Below are positions 1 through 8,292 of a stretch of 26,495 nucleotides of DNA, in pieces. The DNA is from T1Sed10-7 sp041685505. GTDB taxonomy: Bacteria > Actinomycetota > Nitriliruptoria > Nitriliruptorales > Nitriliruptoraceae. Below the pieces are notes generated by a model. It was not told where the DNA came from, ran no database searches, and worked only from the letters and a program-made list of their open reading frames with translations. The translations under genes were made by a program, and so were the position numbers. Position 1 is the stretch's first letter. The number at the start of each line of letters is the position of its first letter. The stretch spans positions 1 through 26,495 of the forward strand of contig JAWLFQ010000029.1 of the NCBI GenBank assembly GCA_041685505.1. The letters run 5' to 3'.

Positions 1-116
1 ACCCGGGCTCCTCGCGGGGTGTCAGCAACCGGTTCTCAGGACCGCACGCCCACGTGACCGTCACCGACGGGGTGCTCGTGGTCGTGCAGCCCGGACCGCA
101 CGACCCCGACCGCTGA
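1..116 (+). CDS. Probable thiamine diphosphokinase, C-terminal fragment (start lies outside the window)
   Basis: The frame is open from the window edge to a TGA at 114-116 and gives about 37 residues. They contain SSRGVSNRF followed by a beta-rich tail ending VTDGVLVVVQPGP. An S(R/L)G(V/I)SN motif followed by a short strand pattern and a stop is characteristic of the C-terminal domain of thiamine diphosphokinases, which transfer pyrophosphate from ATP to thiamine to make thiamine diphosphate in the cytosol. The stop is 20 nt before the start of a thiamine-type ABC importer, so uptake and activation of the vitamin appear to share an operon. The call rests on one motif plus context. Only the C-terminus is visible, so its length, start and any upstream TPP riboswitch cannot be judged. 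Confidence 0.65.
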   Translation, partial: PGSSRGVSNRFSGPHAHVTVTDGVLVVVQPGPHDPDR

Positions 117-136
117 ACCGCGGACTGGAGCACCCC

Positions 137-1375
137 ATGACCCTCACACCCACATCCCGACCCGACCCCGGCGGCGCGATCCGCCGCACCACCCGGTCGC
201 GGCGGCTGCTGGTCACCATGCTGGCGGTCGCGCTGCTCGTCGCTGCCTGCGGCGAGGGCGAACCCGACGACACCACGGACGAGACCGATGGGCAGGAGCA
301 GGAGGGCGTCGACGAGGAGGCGGACGGCGACGGCGACGATGCGGCCACCGATGACGACGCGGCAGCTGACGACGACGCGGCCACCGAGGACGACGCGGCC
401 GCTGACGCGGCCGGCACGACCGTGACCCTGCTCACCCACGACTCCTTCAACGTCTCGGATGAGGTGCTGGCGGCCTTCACCGACGAGACCGGCGTCGAGG
501 TGTCGGTGGTGCCCCTCGGCGATGCCGGCACCGCCCTGAACCAGACCATCCTGACCAGCGACGCTCCCCAGGGCGATCTGCTCTTCGGCGTGGACAACAC
601 CTTCCTCTCCCGGGCGCTGGACGAGGAGCTGTTCATCCCCCACGACAGCCCCTCCCTCGATGCGGTCGAGGACCGCTTCGTGCTGGATCCCGAGCTCCGG
701 GCGCTGCCGGTGACCTACGGCGACGTCTGCCTCAACCACGACGTCTCGTGGTTCGAGGAGCGCGACGTCGAGGTCCCGAGCGATCTCGCGGACCTCACCG
801 ACCCCGCGTACGAGGGTCTGCTGGCCGTACAGAACCCCGCCACCTCCTCCCCCGGTCTGGCCTTCCTGCTGGCCACCATCGACCGCTTCGGCGAGGACGA
901 CTACCTCGACTTCTGGGCGGATCTGGCCGCCAACGACGTCGTGGTCACCGATGGCTGGTCCGAGGGCTACTACGACGAGTTCAGCGGCACCGGCGGCGGT
1001 GACCGGCCCCTGGTCGTCTCCTACGCCTCCAGCCCCCCCGCCGAGGTCTACTTCGCCGACCCACAGCCCGACGAGGCCCCCACCGGGGTGATCGAGGCAT
1101 CCTGCTTCCGTCAGGTCGAGTTCGTCGGCATCCTCGATGGTGCCGAGAACGAGGCTGGGGCCCGTCTGCTGGTGGACTTCATGCTCGGTGAACGCTTCCA
1201 GGAGGACATGCCGCTGAACATGTTCGTCTTCCCGGTCAACACCGAGGCCTCGCTGCCGGAGGTGTTCGAGGAGTACGCCGTCGTCCCCGACGACCCCCTC
1301 GAGCTCGATCCGGCGACGATCGGCGAGAACCGTGAGACCTGGATCGAGGCGTGGACCTCCACGGTGCTGCGGTGA
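137..1375 (+). CDS. thiB: Thiamine ABC transporter substrate-binding lipoprotein (ThiB-like)
   Basis: A 412-residue exported solute-binding protein that would deliver thiamine (or its phosphates) to the ThiP permease. An arginine-rich n-region and hydrophobic core lead to a lipobox LVAAC, with Cys38 as the predicted lipidated residue. An unusually acidic spacer (about residues 39-93) then precedes the binding domain. That domain carries ThiB-like segments: LTHDSF near its start, GVDNTF, TSSPGLAFL and, near the C-terminus, VFPVNTE. GGAG at 127-130 lies 6 nt before the ATG. E. coli ThiB is about 327 residues; the excess here is the signal region plus the acidic spacer. The stop overlaps the likely GTG start of thiP. 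A binding protein for another small cation is possible, but the kinase fragment upstream and the fused permease downstream favour thiamine. Confidence 0.85.
   Translation: MTLTPTSRPDPGGAIRRTTRSRRLLVTMLAVALLVAACGEGEPDDTTDETDGQEQEGVDEEADGDGDDAATDDDAAADDDAATEDDAAADAAGTTVTLLTHDSFNVSDEVLAAFTDETGVEVSVVPLGDAGTALNQTILTSDAPQGDLLFGVDNTFLSRALDEELFIPHDSPSLDAVEDRFVLDPELRALPVTYGDVCLNHDVSWFEERDVEVPSDLADLTDPAYEGLLAVQNPATSSPGLAFLLATIDRFGEDDYLDFWADLAANDVVVTDGWSEGYYDEFSGTGGGDRPLVVSYASSPPAEVYFADPQPDEAPTGVIEASCFRQVEFVGILDGAENEAGARLLVDFMLGERFQEDMPLNMFVFPVNTEASLPEVFEEYAVVPDDPLELDPATIGENRETWIEAWTSTVLR
341..409 (+). repeat. 18-nt in-frame tandem repeat encoding the acidic spacer of ThiB
   Basis: Starting at 341, units of 18 nt follow one another, each beginning gcggc and ending in a run of gac/gag codons. 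They encode AATDDD, AAADDD, AATEDD and a final partial AAADAA (about residues 69-92). Three units are complete and the fourth is degenerate. They lie between the lipidated cysteine and the folded domain, so they probably act as a flexible, highly charged tether. Repeats of this kind can change copy number by slippage. Confidence 0.8.
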
Positions 1376-3093
1376 GCCTCGCCGCCCGGCCCGCGGGGAT
1401 GCGCCGCGGGCCGCGGCGGCCGCAACGCCTGCGTCGTCTGCTCGCCACCGTCGGGCTCCTGGCCCTGCCGGTGGTGTTCCTGGGCTGGTTCTTCGCCTGG
1501 CCCGTCACCGCGATCGTGTGGCAGGGACTCGCCCCCGAGGGGGAGCTCCAGCTCGGCGTGCTCGGACGGGTCATCACCGACCCCAGCGTCCGCTCCGTGG
1601 CATGGTTCACCCTGTGGCAGGCCGTCGTCTCCACCGTCCTGACCCTGCTGGTGGCGCTGCCGGGCGCCTACACGCTGTCACGGCAGGAGTTCCGCGGCCG
1701 TCGCGCGCTCCAGGCCGCCGTGACGGTGCCCTTCGTGCTGCCCACCGTCGTGGTCGGCTCGGCCTTCCTGGCACTGCTCGGCCCCCGCAGCCCGGTCAAC
1801 GCCGCGCTGGTCACGCTCCTCGGGGATGCGGCACCCACCCTCGACCTGCGGCGGACCGTCACCGCGATCCTGCTCGCCCACGTCTTCTTCAACTACGCCG
1901 TGGTGGTCCGTACCGTGGGCGGGCTGTGGTCGCTGCTCGATCCACGGCTGGAGGATGCCGCGCGGGTGCTGGGCGCCTCGCGGTGGCGGGCGTTCCGTGA
2001 GGTGACCTGGCCGCTGCTGACACCGGCGATCGCCGCGTCGGCCGCCATCGTGTTCCTGTTCACCTTCACCTCCTTCGGGGTGGTGCTGATCCTGGGTGGA
2101 CCCGGCAGGGCCACCATCGAGGTGGAGATCCACCGCGCGACCACGCAGCTGCTCGACCTGCCGCTGGCCTCCACCCTGGCCCTGCTGCAGCTGGTCGCCG
2201 TGCTGGCGGCGCTGGCGGTCTACGGACGGCTGACCCAACGTGCGCAGGTGCAGCAACGCCTGGTGGCCAGCGACACCACCCGCCGGCGGCCCCGGGGCCG
2301 TGTCGAGCGCGGGCTGCTGGCAGGCAACCTCGTCGTGATCCTCGGCCTGGTCCTCAGCCCACTGGCGGTACTGGTGGAGCGATCGCTGGTCACCGCGCAG
2401 GGCTACGGGTTGGACAACTGGCGCCGGCTGTTGGCCGACGACGCCGACACGGTCCTGGCGGTGCCGGCGGCCGAGGCGGTGCGCAACTCCCTGCTGTTCG
2501 GCGTCAGCGCAACCGTGGTCGCGCTGGTGGTCGGCGCGCTCGCCGCCTCGGCGGCGACGATGGACCGGGGCCGGCTCACCGGACTGGTCGACCGGGCGCT
2601 GATGGTGCCCCTGGGGACCTCGGCGGTGACGGTCGGCTTCGGGTTCCTGATCGCCCTGGACCGACCGGTGGACCTGCGCGGTTCCCCGCTGCTGGTCCCC
2701 CTGGCCCAGGCGCTGATCGCCACCCCCTTCGTGGTCCGGACCCTGCTGCCGGTGCTGCGCTCCATCGACCGGCGTCTCCGCGAGGCCGCTGCGGTGCTCG
2801 GTGCGTCGCCGCTGCGGGTCTGGCGGGAGGTGGACCTGCCCATCGTCGGGCGTGCGCTGCTGGTGGCCGCGGGCTTCTCCTTCGCGATCGCCGTGGGCGA
2901 GTTCGGTGCGACGGTCTTCGTCGCCCGTGCCAACCTGCCGACCATGCCCGTGGCGATCTTCCGGCTGCTGGGACGTCCGGGGGTCGCCAACTTCGGGCAG
3001 GCGATGGCGATGTCCACGCTGCTGGCGAGCGTCACCGCGGCCGCACTGCTGGCCATCGACCGGCTCCGGGTCGGCCAGATCGGACGCTTCTGA
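1372..3093 (+). CDS. thiP: Thiamine ABC transporter permease (ThiP-like), two fused permease modules
   Basis: An integral membrane protein of 573 residues from GTG 1372; an in-frame GTG at 1351 would add seven residues. I prefer 1372 because it overlaps the thiB stop as GTGA, the usual arrangement for coupled translation. An arginine-rich N-terminus is followed by about twelve hydrophobic segments in two homologous halves. Each half has an EAA loop that docks to the ATPase: EDAARVLGAS from about residue 194 and REAAAVLGAS from about residue 470, each followed by REV-x-x-P. Two permeases in one chain is the ThiP/FbpB architecture (E. coli ThiP is about 536 residues). The ATPase gene starts inside the stop codon (TGATG). 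Confidence 0.87.
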   Translation: MSLAARPAGMRRGPRRPQRLRRLLATVGLLALPVVFLGWFFAWPVTAIVWQGLAPEGELQLGVLGRVITDPSVRSVAWFTLWQAVVSTVLTLLVALPGAYTLSRQEFRGRRALQAAVTVPFVLPTVVVGSAFLALLGPRSPVNAALVTLLGDAAPTLDLRRTVTAILLAHVFFNYAVVVRTVGGLWSLLDPRLEDAARVLGASRWRAFREVTWPLLTPAIAASAAIVFLFTFTSFGVVLILGGPGRATIEVEIHRATTQLLDLPLASTLALLQLVAVLAALAVYGRLTQRAQVQQRLVASDTTRRRPRGRVERGLLAGNLVVILGLVLSPLAVLVERSLVTAQGYGLDNWRRLLADDADTVLAVPAAEAVRNSLLFGVSATVVALVVGALAASAATMDRGRLTGLVDRALMVPLGTSAVTVGFGFLIALDRPVDLRGSPLLVPLAQALIATPFVVRTLLPVLRSIDRRLREAAAVLGASPLRVWREVDLPIVGRALLVAAGFSFAIAVGEFGATVFVARANLPTMPVAIFRLLGRPGVANFGQAMAMSTLLASVTAAALLAIDRLRVGQIGRF

Positions 3094-4235
3094 TGCTCGA
3101 GCTCCGTGGGATCACCCTCGCCTACGACGAGACCGTGGTGGTCGAGTCACTGGACCTGTCAGCGGACGACGGTGCCGTGCTGTGTCTCCTGGGGCCCAGC
3201 GGGTGCGGCAAGTCGACCCTGCTGCGCGCGATCGCGGGTCTGGAGGCACCGCGCGCAGGGACCATCCACCTCGACGGCCACGATCTCGCGGGGCTGCGCC
3301 CCGATCAACGGCAGGTGGGGCTGATGTTCCAGGAGCACGCGCTGTTCCCCCACCGCACCGTGGCCGACAACGTCGGCTTCGGGCCACGGGTCCGCGGGCT
3401 GGATCCCGACACCGTGCAGCAACGCACCGACGAGGCGCTGCGGCTGGTCGGCCTGGCCGGCACCGAGCACCGGCGGGTCGACCAGCTGTCCGGCGGGGAG
3501 CGCCAGCGCGTGGCGCTGGCACGCGCGGTGGCGCCGCGCCCGCAGCTGCTGATGCTGGACGAGCCGCTGGGCTCGCTGGACCGGGCGCTGCAGACCCGCC
3601 TGCTCGCCGAACTGCCGGAGGTGTTCGCCGCGCTCGGTACCACGGTGGTCTACGTCACCCACGACCAGAACGAGGCGCTGGAGCTCGCCGACCAGGTCGC
3701 GGTGATGCGCGACGGCCGGATCGAGCAGCAGGGACCACCCGACCGCCTGTGGCGGGCACCCCGCACACCCTTCGTGGCCAGCTTCCTGGGGTTGGACCAG
3801 CAGCTCCCCGTCGAGGTCGACCGCCACGAGATCCGCACGCCCCTGGGCGTCCTGCCCCGCGACACGGTGAGCGAGGCCGAGGACGCGCTGGTCACCGGCC
3901 GGACACGTGCGGTGCTGCTGCCCGAGTCGATCCGGCTGCTGGGCGCTGAGGAGGCGGTGCCACCGGGCCACCTCGCGGTGACGGGCACCGTGCTGCGACG
4001 CCGCTTCCGTGGCGATCACCTCCAGCTGACGGTGCGGGTGACGAGCCAGGGCGAGGGCGCCGATCTGCTCACCGGTGGCGCCGGGGCAGCCGGCGACGGC
4101 ACCGATGCCACATCGGGCGGGGCGCTGCTGCTGCACGCGCTGGCCTTGGGCGAGGCCGGCGAACCGGGCAGCGAGGTGCGCCTGGCGATCGATCGCAGCG
4201 GTGTGCACCTGCTCGCGCCCGACGACCGCGCATGA
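3093..4235 (+). CDS. thiQ: Thiamine ABC transporter ATP-binding protein (ThiQ/PotA-like)
   Basis: The cytoplasmic ATPase of the importer, 380 residues. Its motifs are Walker A GPSGCGKST (residues 34-42), Q-loop Gln80, signature LSGGERQR (132-139), Walker B LLMLDEP (152-158) and switch His190 in VTHDQ. After the nucleotide-binding domain (about 1-235) there is a 140-residue TOBE-like regulatory region including TGTVLRRRFRG. This makes it longer than E. coli ThiQ (about 232 residues) and closer in layout to PotA or FbpC. The ATG shares a base with the thiP stop, so translation is coupled. Specificity is assigned from the operon; the ATPase alone would fit any ThiQ/PotA/CysA-type importer. Confidence 0.85.
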   Translation: MLELRGITLAYDETVVVESLDLSADDGAVLCLLGPSGCGKSTLLRAIAGLEAPRAGTIHLDGHDLAGLRPDQRQVGLMFQEHALFPHRTVADNVGFGPRVRGLDPDTVQQRTDEALRLVGLAGTEHRRVDQLSGGERQRVALARAVAPRPQLLMLDEPLGSLDRALQTRLLAELPEVFAALGTTVVYVTHDQNEALELADQVAVMRDGRIEQQGPPDRLWRAPRTPFVASFLGLDQQLPVEVDRHEIRTPLGVLPRDTVSEAEDALVTGRTRAVLLPESIRLLGAEEAVPPGHLAVTGTVLRRRFRGDHLQLTVRVTSQGEGADLLTGGAGAAGDGTDATSGGALLLHALALGEAGEPGSEVRLAIDRSGVHLLAPDDRA

Positions 4236-4324
4236 TGGCGCGCAGCCCCGCGCGCGGTCGCATCACCTGCCCGTGCGGACGCCGGAAGTAGGCTGCGGCC
4301 GCACACCGAGCGGAGCCGAGACCT

Positions 4325-4852
4325 GTGGACGGTTCGACCCGTGAGCTCGTGGATGTCGTCCCCCAGCGTGGCCGGCTGACCCACATCCTCCTGCGACCGC
4401 AGCGCCGGGCGGCCGTCCACCGGGTCGACCGTGCGGAGGTCGTCGCCGGCCTCGGCCTGACCGGGGACCACCGGAGCGTGGGCCGGGCGCCGGATCCGCG
4501 CGCGAAACGCCAGATCACCCTGATCCAGGCCGAGCACCTGCCGGTGGTGGCCTCGCTGTTGGGCGGCGACGGGCCCGCGCAGGGCGCGCTCGACCCCGCA
4601 CTGCTGCGGCGCAACCTCGTCGTCGCGGGCATCAACCTGGCCTCCCTGCGCACCCGGCGCTTCACGATCGGCACGGTCATCCTGGAGGGCACGGGGTGGT
4701 GCCACCCCTGCTCACGGATGGAGGAGGTCCTCGGCGCCGGCGGCTTCCAGGCCATGCGCGGTCACGGAGGGCTCACCGCGCGGGTGCTGTCCGACGGCCA
4801 TCTGCAGGTGGGAGATCCCGTCACCGCAGACGCGGAGACCGCGCTCACCTAG
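4325..4852 (+). CDS. MOSC-domain protein
   Basis: A 175-residue protein matching the MOSC (molybdenum cofactor sulfurase C-terminal) family in stand-alone form, like YiiM or YuaD. Typical features are the GLTGDHRS-type segment near residue 45, ITLIQAEHL, RRNLVVAGINL and GTGWCHPCSRMEE, which contains the conserved cysteine proposed to carry sulfur. Stand-alone MOSC proteins are thought to handle sulfur or bind molybdenum cofactor; the substrate here is unknown and no molybdopterin synthesis genes lie beside it. The start is GTG, with GGAG at 4312-4315, nine bases upstream. The gene lies 89 nt after thiQ and may be read through from that operon. Its stop overlaps the end of the convergent TetR gene by 8 nt. 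Confidence 0.8.
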   Translation: MDGSTRELVDVVPQRGRLTHILLRPQRRAAVHRVDRAEVVAGLGLTGDHRSVGRAPDPRAKRQITLIQAEHLPVVASLLGGDGPAQGALDPALLRRNLVVAGINLASLRTRRFTIGTVILEGTGWCHPCSRMEEVLGAGGFQAMRGHGGLTARVLSDGHLQVGDPVTADAETALT

Positions 4853-5516
4853 CGGCATCGGGCTCCGGACGGGTGGGGTTCCAACCCTGCTCGCCATCCC
4901 GCGACAGCGCCAGTTCCGCAGCGATGCCGTCGAGAGCCGCCTCGAACGCGGCCACGAGGTCGAACCCTTCGGGTGCGTGGAGCCACTGCAACTGCAACCC
5001 GTCCATCAGCGCGATCAGACGGGCCGCGAGGTGCCAGGGGTCGACCGCAGCCTCGATCTCCTCCGCCTCGACACCCGCCTCGAGGACCTCTGCGATCGCG
5101 TCGCGCAACCGCTCGTAGCGCGCCTGCACCCACCCGGCGTTGGGATGGCCGGCCGCCACCGCCTCCCCGACCACCAGGGTGAACAGCCGCACCGTCTCGG
5201 GACGCCCGGCGTTCAGCCACATCAGGGTCCGCAGGCCACTGAACAGCTGGGCCACGGGCCGTCCCGTGTGCTGGGTCGCCAGCGCCGCGAGGTCCAGCCC
5301 GGCCTCGCGGACGTCACGGTCGTCACGGACCTCGAGCACCGCGGCCAGCAGCGCCGCCTTGGTCGGGAAGTGGTGCAGCACCCCCGCGCGGGACAGCCCG
5401 GCGCGCGCAGCGATCCGGGCCAGCGACGTCCCGCTCCAGCCGTGCGCCAGCACCTCCTCCACCGCGGCATCCACGAGCAGCAGCCGCCGCTGGTCGGCGT
5501 CGATCCGCTCTGCCAT
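4845..5516 (-). CDS. TetR/AcrR-family transcriptional regulator
   Basis: A 223-residue repressor-type regulator. The N-terminal helix-turn-helix domain runs from about residue 10 to 55, with GTSLARIAARAGLSRAGVLHHF (29-50) as the recognition region, ending in the family hallmark HHFPTKAALL. The C-terminal two-thirds is alpha-helical and would form the ligand pocket and dimer interface; its ligand cannot be read from sequence. The ATG at 5516 is preceded by the palindrome at 5548-5567, a very likely autoregulatory operator. The gene is divergent from the GH3 glycosidase, so that enzyme is the obvious candidate target. The reading frame stays open far upstream across the glycosidase, but that extension is antisense to it and has no family similarity. 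Confidence 0.88.
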   Translation of the reverse strand: MAERIDADQRRLLLVDAAVEEVLAHGWSGTSLARIAARAGLSRAGVLHHFPTKAALLAAVLEVRDDRDVREAGLDLAALATQHTGRPVAQLFSGLRTLMWLNAGRPETVRLFTLVVGEAVAAGHPNAGWVQARYERLRDAIAEVLEAGVEAEEIEAAVDPWHLAARLIALMDGLQLQWLHAPEGFDLVAAFEAALDGIAAELALSRDGEQGWNPTRPEPDAAR

Positions 5517-5547
5517 GGGGTACCCCCCGTCCGACCGACGACACTGA

Positions 5548-5567
5548 CCTACCGACCGGTTGGTAGG
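5548..5567. promoter_or_regulatory. Palindromic operator, probably bound by the adjacent TetR protein
   Basis: The 20-bp sequence is CCTACCGACC followed by GGTTGGTAGG. The arms match at 9 of 10 positions with no spacer, a geometry typical of TetR-family operators containing an ACCGACCGGT-like core. It lies 31 nt before the TetR ATG. It touches hexamers of the actinobacterial -10 type (TANNNT) on both strands: TAGGGT at 5564-5569 on plus and TACCCT at 5570-5565 on minus. Binding would therefore block transcription of the regulator and possibly of the glycosidase. Confidence 0.78.
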
Positions 5568-5632
5568 GTAGCTGGCAGCGGCGGACACCGACCACCACCT
5601 CCCCCACCGACTGCCACCTCCCCCGTGGACGG

Positions 5633-5647
5633 GACCCGACGGTCCCC
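5633..5647 (+). repeat. Intergenic 15-bp element, copy 1
   Basis: This is the sequence GACCCGACGGTCCCC, identical to copies at 9523-9537 and 19469-19483. Here it sits inside a longer inverted repeat, GGGACC-CGAC-GGTCCC (5631-5646), that could form a six-pair hairpin. It lies 83 nt before the GH3 start codon. Its function is unknown. Confidence 0.6.
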
Positions 5648-5730
5648 CGGGAGCGACCCCGAGCCCCGCGGGCCCCACGAAGCCACCCCCGGCCGTGGCC
5701 CACATCCAGCACCGACGCGCGAGGGACGAC

Positions 5731-8277
5731 ATGGAGCAGCACGAGCACGCCGACGGCCACACGCGCGGGCATGATCGCACCGGCGGGCCGGCCGGCGATG
5801 CCCACCGCATCGTGGCCGATCTCGACCTCGACACCAGGATCCGACTCCTCTCCGGAGCCGACACCTGGCACACCGAGGGGGTGGCGACGGCCGGTATCGC
5901 ACCCATCATGCTGACCGACGGACCCCACGGACTGCGCAAGCAACCCCAGGAGGGCGACCAACTCGGGATCGCGGGGTCGGAACCGGCCACCTGCTTCCCC
6001 ACCGCGGTGACCCTGGCCTCGAGCTGGGATCCGGCCCTGCTCGAGCAGGTCGGCGCAGCGCTGGGTCGCGAGGCCCAGGCACAGGGGGTCTCGGTGATCC
6101 TCGGACCGGGACTCAACCTCAAGCGGCACCCTGCGGGCGGACGCAACTTCGAGTACCTCAGCGAGGACCCCCTGCTCGCCGGCCGACTCGCCGGCGCCCT
6201 GATCCGGGGCATCCAATCCCAGGGCGTGGGTGCCTGCTGCAAGCACCTGGCGAGCAACCACCAGGAGACCTTCCGGATGGTGGTCGACACCCTGGTGGAC
6301 GAACGGACCCTGCGGGAACAGGAGTTGCGCGCCTTCGAGATCGCCGTCACCGAGGGCCACCCCTGGACCGTGATGTGCGCCTACAACCGCCTCAACGGCA
6401 CCTACTGTTCCGACCACCGGTGGTTGCTGACCGAGGTGCTCCGGCAGGAGTGGGGCTTCGACGGGCTGGTGATGACCGACTGGGCGGCGATGAACGACCG
6501 GGCTGCCGCCACCCGGGCGGGCTGCGACCTCGAGATGCCGGGCAGCAACGGCGCCTTCGATGCGGAGATCGCGGCGGCCGTCCGTGACGGACAGCTCGAC
6601 GAGGCCGACCTCGACCGCTGCGCGACACGGGTGGTGGACCTGCTCCTGCGCGCGGCCGCCCACCGCGAGCCGCGGAGCGGCTACGACCTCGACGACCACC
6701 ACGACCTGGCGCGCCGGGCGGCCGCGGCCGGCACGGTGCTGCTGACCAACGACGGCACGCTGCCGCTGGCCCCGGGGGGCGTCAACGGCCACGACCCGGC
6801 ACGCACAGGTGCCAACGATGGGCAGGACGCGACGACCCCGGCGGACGTCCCGTCCATCGCGCTGCTGGGTGCCTTCGCCGCCCGGCCGCGCTTCCAGGGC
6901 GCGGGCAGCTCACAGGTGAACCCGCACCGGGTCGACGACCTGCGCAGCAGCCTCACCGCTCGACTCGGGGCGGTCACCGACGTCCACTACTCCCCCGGCT
7001 ACGACCCGGACTCGGGCGCCACCACCGATCACCTCGTGGCCGACGCCGTGGCGGCTGCCGCCGACGCCGAGGTGGCGGTCGTGGTCGCGGGGCTGCCGGG
7101 CAGCTACGAGTCCGAGGGCTTCGACCGCCAGCACCTCGCGCTGCCACCGGGACACACCCGTCTGATCGAGGCGGTGCTCGACACCGGTACCCCGACGGTC
7201 ATCGTGCTCCAGAACGGCGCCCCGGTGGTCCTGCCCTGGGCCGCGCGCGCCGCCGCGATCGTCGAGAGCTACCTGGGTGGCCAGGCGGGGGGCACGGCGC
7301 TGGCCGATGTGCTCGTCGGCGACGCCGAGCCGGGCGGCCGTCTCGCGGAGTCCTTCCCCGCCGCCGTCGCCGACCTGCCGGCGCACACCGATTTCGCCGC
7401 GCACCCCAAGCAGGTCCAGCACCGTGAGGGCCCGCTGACCGGCTACCGGTTCCACGACACCGCCGGGGTGCCCGCAGCCTTCCCCTTCGGTCACGGGCTG
7501 AGCTACACCACCTTCGAGCTCACCGAGATGGAGGTGACCGGCACCGCACCACAGGTGACCGTCGCCGTCACGGTGACCAACACCGGCACACGCACCGGCA
7601 GCGAGGTGGTCCAGCTCTACCTCCGCGCGCCGAAGGGCACCCTGTGGCGTGCCGACAAGGAGCTGGTGGGCGCCGCCAAGGTCGCGCTCGCCCCCGGCGC
7701 GCACCAGCGGGTCGAGCTCTCCCTCGATCGACGGAGCTTCGCGGTCTACGACGTCGCACAGGCGGCCTGGCTGGTCGAACCGGGGCGCTACGAGCTGCTG
7801 CTCGGACGTTCCTCGGTCGACATCCTCCACAGCGCCGAGCTGGACGTGGCCTCCGAGGACGTCATCACCCCCGTGCCCACGCCCGCGGGTCACCGTGCGA
7901 CCGACGAGGAGTTCGCCCGGCTGCTCGGGCGGGAGGTGCCGCTGCCGGATCCGGTGCAGCCCTTCACCCGCAACTCGCCGGTCGCCGACCTCGAGGCCAC
8001 TGCGCTCGGGGCGCGCGTGCAGCAGCTCCTGCTCGCAGCGGCGCGACGCAAGGTGGACCGGGAGGTCCCCGCCGGGGACGACGCGATGCGCCGGATGTTC
8101 GACGCCGTGCTCAGGGAGGCACCGCTGCGTTCGATCGCGCTGCTCGGTGGCGGGCGGCCGCCGCTCCGGACCATCGATGCGGTCCTCGACGTGCTCAACG
8201 GCAACGTCCGGGACCGCATGGAGGCCGGTATCGGCCGTCTCCGCCAGCTCCTCACCCTCGACGACGGACGCCGCTGA
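5731..8277 (+). CDS. Glycoside hydrolase family 3 beta-glucosidase
   Basis: An 848-residue retaining beta-glycosidase of the GH3 family. The N-terminal TIM-barrel-like domain has LTDGPHGLR, the substrate-contact segment KHLASNHQE (171-179) and GLVMTDWAAMND, in which Asp250 is the expected nucleophile. An alpha/beta sandwich domain follows (about residues 330-590, with GYESEGFDR-like and GQAGGTALADVL segments), then an FnIII-like domain with VTVTNTGTRTGSEVVQLYL. The last 130 residues are a helical extension found in some intracellular GH3 enzymes. There is no signal peptide, so it probably acts on imported glucosides. ATG 5731 is chosen because GAGGG (5721-5725) precedes it at good spacing; an in-frame GTG at 5695 is less likely. 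It converges on moeZ with a 15-nt gap. Confidence 0.9.
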   Translation: MEQHEHADGHTRGHDRTGGPAGDAHRIVADLDLDTRIRLLSGADTWHTEGVATAGIAPIMLTDGPHGLRKQPQEGDQLGIAGSEPATCFPTAVTLASSWDPALLEQVGAALGREAQAQGVSVILGPGLNLKRHPAGGRNFEYLSEDPLLAGRLAGALIRGIQSQGVGACCKHLASNHQETFRMVVDTLVDERTLREQELRAFEIAVTEGHPWTVMCAYNRLNGTYCSDHRWLLTEVLRQEWGFDGLVMTDWAAMNDRAAATRAGCDLEMPGSNGAFDAEIAAAVRDGQLDEADLDRCATRVVDLLLRAAAHREPRSGYDLDDHHDLARRAAAAGTVLLTNDGTLPLAPGGVNGHDPARTGANDGQDATTPADVPSIALLGAFAARPRFQGAGSSQVNPHRVDDLRSSLTARLGAVTDVHYSPGYDPDSGATTDHLVADAVAAAADAEVAVVVAGLPGSYESEGFDRQHLALPPGHTRLIEAVLDTGTPTVIVLQNGAPVVLPWAARAAAIVESYLGGQAGGTALADVLVGDAEPGGRLAESFPAAVADLPAHTDFAAHPKQVQHREGPLTGYRFHDTAGVPAAFPFGHGLSYTTFELTEMEVTGTAPQVTVAVTVTNTGTRTGSEVVQLYLRAPKGTLWRADKELVGAAKVALAPGAHQRVELSLDRRSFAVYDVAQAAWLVEPGRYELLLGRSSVDILHSAELDVASEDVITPVPTPAGHRATDEEFARLLGREVPLPDPVQPFTRNSPVADLEATALGARVQQLLLAAARRKVDREVPAGDDAMRRMFDAVLREAPLRSIALLGGGRPPLRTIDAVLDVLNGNVRDRMEAGIGRLRQLLTLDDGRR

Positions 8278-8292
8278 CGCCGCGCCGCCCGG

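Noticed and set aside
5595..5624. Direct repeat CCACCTCCCCC before the GH3 gene
   Set aside because: Two copies of a C-rich 11-mer in GC-rich DNA are too weak to support a function.
4845..6350. A minus-strand frame extending the TetR protein to about 500 residues
   Set aside because: The extra N-terminal part is antisense to the GH3 gene, lacks any family pattern, and an ATG at the normal TetR start follows the operator.
8278..8292. Terminator between the convergent GH3 and moeZ genes
   Set aside because: The 15-nt gap has no stem and no T-tract.
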